Assembly: GCF_030546575.1 (NCBI RefSeq)
Contig: NZ_JAUOTN010000001.1
Span: forward strand, 434,001-498,000
DNA from: Pontibacter coccineus
GTDB lineage: Bacteria; Bacteroidota; Bacteroidia; Cytophagales; Hymenobacteraceae
Direction: 5' to 3'
DNA: 64,000 nt
Part shown: piece after piece, positions 60,411 through 64,000 of the stretch
How the letters are laid out: every line of letters begins with the position of its first letter
How positions within the stretch are numbered: the first letter of the stretch is position 1
The notes under the pieces: model-generated
Told to the model about the DNA's origin: nothing
Databases searched by the model: none
What the model saw: only the letters and a program-made list of their open reading frames with translations
Position numbers and translations under genes: made by a program

Positions 60411-63400
60411 GTGCTGCATCATTCAGGAGGCACTTATACCTTACCTATGCTGAAAACAAACCCGCCAACGCATCTGCATGCAGCATCGCGCACGACCTAT
60501 CTTGTGCCGTTTGCGTTCGCGAGTTTATTAGTCACCCTACTCATCCTTACCTCCTACACGTTCTGGCAGGCTCGTCAGGTGCAACTTAGCCACGATGCTT
60601 TTGTTGCGCTGGCGCTACAAGAGCTCGAGCTGATAGATGACCTGCAGGCCAATGACGATGCCGTTCACAAAGCAGTGCTCCTCCACCTGACCACAGACAG
60701 CCCGGCTGAAAAGGAAAATTACGAGCAGGATATCCGGGCTACCCAGGCGCAGAGTGCGGTCCTTACCGAGCAGTTAATGGCCATGATCGAGCATGATCAG
60801 CGCAAACGCATACTCCGTAACTTCCAGCGCGAGACAGCTGCGCATGACACCTTGGTCAAGCGTCTATTACAGCTCAGCCGCAGTGGGAACATAGCGGAGG
60901 CGCTCACCTACAACCGCATGGTGATCACACCAGAGTATCTGCAGCACCAGAACCATCTGAAAGAGCTGAGCGGGAGCATACGCCAGGCTACCAGCCAAAG
61001 CGGCGAGCGGGCATCGCAGTCCATTTCCTCGTTTATAGACAACCACCGGCTTATGCTGGGCATCATAATATTGATCAGCATAACGGCTCCGCTGCTGCTC
61101 CGCAACGTCATCCGGCGGCTTCGGCGTGACAATGTATTGCTCGATGCTGAAGTCCGGCAACGGCAGGAACTACAAAAAGCTTTGCTCGACAGTCAGATCC
61201 AGTACAAGATGCTCTTTGACCTGAACCCATTGCCGATGTGGGTGTATGACCGGCTCACCATGCAATTTCTGGAAGTGAACGAGGCCGCCTTACGCGAGTA
61301 CGGGTACAGCAGAGATGCATTTTTAGCACTTACCATATTTGCAATCAGGCCGGACGAAGATGTGCCGCTTCTGAAAAAAAAGCTGGACCAGGCAGACAAA
61401 CTGGAGTCTCAGCAAAGCAGCGGACGCCACAAACGCAGCAACGGCAGCATATTTGAGGTCGAAGTGATCTCCCACGCCCTGCCCCGCATCGGGGAGAGTA
61501 TGCCCCGCCTGGTGGTTGCCATGAACGTGGACGAGCGCCTGCAAATGATCGAAAAGCTGCAGACGAGCGAAAAACAGCTGCGCGAAATAAGCTCCAGTAT
61601 ACCGGGCGCCGTTTTTCAGTTGGAGATGAAGAGCCTGAGTCATTACGCCTTCACTTTCGTCAGCGATGGCATCCGGAACCTTTTCCACATAAGCCCCGAA
61701 GAAGTTTACAGCAGCACCGCCGCGCTGTACCGACACATCGAGCCGGACGATGTCGCGCAGGTGCTACAGGCCATTAGCGACTCCTACCAGAACCTGTCTC
61801 CCCTGGTGGTGAGCTTCCGGATCAGGCAGCCACAAAAAGGAACGTGGAAGTGGGTAAAGACCCATGGGCTCCCTACCTGTAAGGAGGCAGGGCACGTGAT
61901 CTGGAACGGCACCCTCATCGATATCACAGATCAGATCATAGCACAGGACAAACTGATGGCCAGTGAGGCAAACCTGAGGGCTCTGCTCGACAGTTCCCCC
62001 CAGGCCATCTACCTGCTCGACAAATCAATGCGCCTGATGATGTGCAATGCTGTGGCGCGGCAAGACGTACGAAACGCCCTGATAACCGAGCTGAAAGCAG
62101 GGATGAACTTTCTGGATCTGGTAAGCGAGGAAAAAGGACAGCAGTTCCGGGAGCAGCATAAACGGGCCATGCATGGCGAAACGATCTTGTGCGAAGACGG
62201 CCACGGCGATTACTGGCATGAAATATCCCTCCGCCCTGTACTCGGGCCGGACAACAGCGTGCTGGCCGTTGCCCTGAGCGTGCTCAATATCTCGGAACGC
62301 AAACTAGCCCTGGAGACCATTAAGCGCAACGAGGAGCAACTCGCCCGGGCGCAGCAACTGGCACAACTAGGCAACTGGGAGCTTAACATGGAGCACGACC
62401 TGGTTACCTGGTCTGACAGCGTTTACGATATTTATGGCGTCAGCAAGATGTCCTTTATTCCGTCGCGCCTCAGTGTCATGCACTTTGTTCCGGAGTCGGA
62501 GCAAGCACTCATAACAGCAGCAATTGAGGAAGCCGCTGAAAACCACAGTCTTTTATCGGTGGAGCACACCATTGTGCGGCCTGATGGCCAGAAGCGTACG
62601 GTTTATGAAATTGGAGAACCGGAATACGATGAGCAGGGCAAGCTGGTTCGGTTCCATGGCTCCGTTCAGGATATTACAGACCGCAAACGAACCGAGCAGG
62701 AAGCCCTGAGAGCGAAGAACCTGCTGCAATCTACATTGGAGAACATCCCCGAGATGATCTTCTCCGCCGACTCATCCCTTACCATGCTCTATGTGAGCCC
62801 GCAGTGCCGCGAACTGACAGGGTATACCGAAGAAGAGTTTACGGGCCAGACCAACCACTGGTATACCATCACGCACCCGGAAGATCGCGACTACCTTGAC
62901 CGGCATATTCTGCCGGCCCTGAAAAGGGGTGAGCGGCAGCACTACGAAATGCGCATCATAACAAAGGATGCGGAGTGCAGGTGGCTGATGTTCCGCATTT
63001 CCCCCAGAAAAGACGATAACGGGCTCGTTTACCGCATCGATGGCTCTGCCTCGGATATGACGTCTTACAAAGAAGCGCAGCGAAAACGCGACGAGCTCAC
63101 CGACCAGTTGCTGAAGCAAAACCAGAACCTGCAGCAATTCGCCTACATTGTGTCGCACAACCTCCGGGCCCCTATCGCGAACATACTGGGCCTCACCACC
63201 ATTTACAACAAGCACAAGCCCGACTCGCCTATGAACCCGCGGGTGATTGAGAACCTGTTCAAATCTGCGAAACTCCTCGACACGACGATACGTGACCTGA
63301 ACGATCTCCTCACGATCCGGAGCGAGCTAAACAATGTGCGGGAGAAAGTAAAGTTTGAGGACGTGTTCAAAGAGGTCTATGATAGCCTGCCCACCGAGTT

Positions 63401-63794
63401 GCTGGTTGAGCATATCCGGCTCGACTGTGACTTTGTAGAGGCGCCTGTCGTAACGGGTGTCCGGAGCTATGTGCACAGCATCATGCACAATCTCATAACA
63501 AATGCTTTGAAATACCGATCACCTGACAGAAATTTGCATCTACGTCTTAAAACTTTCACTATTCCTAACTATATTTGTCTCAGCGTCTCGGATAATGGTC
63601 TTGGAATCGATCTGAGCAAAGAGAAAGAAAAAGTCTTCGGTTTATACAAGCGATTCCATTCCCACGGAGAAGGCCGGGGGCTGGGGCTGCACCTTGTCAA
63701 AACCCAGACTGAGCTGCTTGGCGGCAAAGTAGAAGTAGAGAGCCAGGTGAATGTGGGCACTACCTTTAATATTTATTTTAGACACACCCTGTAG
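60411..63794 (+). CDS. Multi-PAS sensor histidine kinase
   Basis: 1127 residues from 60411; the ATG at 60447 (MLKTNPP) gives 1115 and may be the real start. Two membrane helices (~29-50 and ~212-230) bracket a helical periplasmic domain of the 4-helix-bundle/CHASE3 kind. Four or five PAS/PAC modules follow: FDLNPLPMWVYDRLTMQFLEVNEAA, then further modules around 390-505, 525-630, 640-755 and 760-885. The kinase core has H916 in IVSHNLRAPIANILG, NLITNALKYRSPDRN, SVSDNGLGIDLSK and GRGLGLHLVKTQTELLGGKV. The response regulator starts 2 bases downstream, so the pair are co-expressed. The signal is unknown. Confidence 0.92.
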   Translation: MLHHSGGTYTLPMLKTNPPTHLHAASRTTYLVPFAFASLLVTLLILTSYTFWQARQVQLSHDAFVALALQELELIDDLQANDDAVHKAVLLHLTTDSPAEKENYEQDIRATQAQSAVLTEQLMAMIEHDQRKRILRNFQRETAAHDTLVKRLLQLSRSGNIAEALTYNRMVITPEYLQHQNHLKELSGSIRQATSQSGERASQSISSFIDNHRLMLGIIILISITAPLLLRNVIRRLRRDNVLLDAEVRQRQELQKALLDSQIQYKMLFDLNPLPMWVYDRLTMQFLEVNEAALREYGYSRDAFLALTIFAIRPDEDVPLLKKKLDQADKLESQQSSGRHKRSNGSIFEVEVISHALPRIGESMPRLVVAMNVDERLQMIEKLQTSEKQLREISSSIPGAVFQLEMKSLSHYAFTFVSDGIRNLFHISPEEVYSSTAALYRHIEPDDVAQVLQAISDSYQNLSPLVVSFRIRQPQKGTWKWVKTHGLPTCKEAGHVIWNGTLIDITDQIIAQDKLMASEANLRALLDSSPQAIYLLDKSMRLMMCNAVARQDVRNALITELKAGMNFLDLVSEEKGQQFREQHKRAMHGETILCEDGHGDYWHEISLRPVLGPDNSVLAVALSVLNISERKLALETIKRNEEQLARAQQLAQLGNWELNMEHDLVTWSDSVYDIYGVSKMSFIPSRLSVMHFVPESEQALITAAIEEAAENHSLLSVEHTIVRPDGQKRTVYEIGEPEYDEQGKLVRFHGSVQDITDRKRTEQEALRAKNLLQSTLENIPEMIFSADSSLTMLYVSPQCRELTGYTEEEFTGQTNHWYTITHPEDRDYLDRHILPALKRGERQHYEMRIITKDAECRWLMFRISPRKDDNGLVYRIDGSASDMTSYKEAQRKRDELTDQLLKQNQNLQQFAYIVSHNLRAPIANILGLTTIYNKHKPDSPMNPRVIENLFKSAKLLDTTIRDLNDLLTIRSELNNVREKVKFEDVFKEVYDSLPTELLVEHIRLDCDFVEAPVVTGVRSYVHSIMHNLITNALKYRSPDRNLHLRLKTFTIPNYICLSVSDNGLGIDLSKEKEKVFGLYKRFHSHGEGRGLGLHLVKTQTELLGGKVEVESQVNVGTTFNIYFRHTL

Positions 63795-63796
63795 TA

Positions 63797-64000
63797 ATGA
63801 ATACATTGAAAAGAGTAGTTTTGATTGATGATGATGAAGTGAATAATTTCGTTTGCGAAAGCATCATCCGAAATGAGAACTTCGCCGAAGAGGTATTCAG
63901 CTTCCAAGGAGCTGAAGAGGCGCTTGAATTTCTGAACTCCTCCGTTGAACCATCCGGAGAAAAATTTCCTGACCTGATCTTTCTGGATATCAACATGCCC
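63797..64000 (+). CDS. Response regulator receiver protein (partial, runs off the window)
   Basis: 68 visible codons from the ATG at 63797, 2 bases after the kinase stop. It is a CheY-like receiver: VVLIDDDEVNNFVCESIIR gives the acidic triad D11-D13 and LIFLDINMP gives the phospho-acceptor D64. Single-domain receivers following large PAS kinases are common in Bacteroidota and act as phosphotransfer or output elements; whether an output domain follows here cannot be seen. Confidence 0.9.
   Translation, partial: MNTLKRVVLIDDDEVNNFVCESIIRNENFAEEVFSFQGAEEALEFLNSSVEPSGEKFPDLIFLDINMP

Noticed and set aside
1..64000. tRNA, rRNA, transposase, integrase or phage genes
   Set aside because: No T-loop/acceptor patterns, rRNA-like stretches or DDE/tyrosine recombinase motifs were seen; no evidence of an integrated mobile element.

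Overview
The window looks like chromosomal DNA of a Bacteroidota member of the Cytophagales, probably Hymenobacteraceae and Pontibacter-like. The evidence is three type IX secretion (T9SS) cargo proteins with C-terminal sorting domains, a PorP/SprF protein, Bacteroidota-type -7 promoter words (TAnnTTTG) and moderately high GC in genes with AT-rich spacers. The genus is an inference; no rRNA, tRNA, transposase, phage gene or CRISPR array was seen.

Layout. 1-864: end of a membrane protein gene, then a zinc-ribbon/coiled-coil protein. 865-1448: a spacer packed with inverted repeats. 1449-8747 (all minus): rluF, an AEC-family transporter, a CtlX-type guanidino hydrolase, an Xaa-Pro aminopeptidase, an OmpA-family protein and a lipoprotein. 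9011-17832 (plus): a tripartite MacAB-like export module (HlyD adaptor, TolC-like channel, ABC ATPase, two FtsX-type permeases) followed by a sigma-54 response regulator and a histidine kinase that probably control it.

18703-48520: a ~30 kb exopolysaccharide locus of Wzx/Wzy type. It starts with the Wza-like export lipoprotein and the Wzc-like copolymerase/tyrosine kinase. These are followed by a flippase, glycosyltransferases, a Wzy-like polymerase, two paralogous beta-helix proteins, a LamG T9SS cargo, an MBOAT/AlgJ-type O-acetylation pair and a GT61 enzyme. A minus-strand block then holds CDP-sugar genes (rfbF, rfbG, an RmlC-like epimerase, a SAF-domain oxidoreductase) and a GT4. The locus closes with a WecG/TagA-type transferase and the undecaprenyl-phosphate initiating sugar transferase.

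49508-57067: a 2178-residue repeat-rich surface protein with a gliding/T9SS type B C-terminus, followed by a PorP/SprF protein. 57198-64000: a TMEM220-like membrane protein, a copA/copZ-like copper pair, and a large PAS sensor kinase with the start of its response regulator.

The most unusual signal belongs to no gene. The word AGGTATA(G/C), or its complement, recurs through genes and spacers on both strands at several per kilobase. It also builds or sits inside several terminator hairpins, much as DNA uptake words do in Neisseria and Haemophilus. Other points of interest are the twin beta-helix proteins with different cell addresses, the near-identical PA14 repeat, and the CDP-sugar set that carries a DXR-like/SAF oxidoreductase and no deoxygenating dehydratase.
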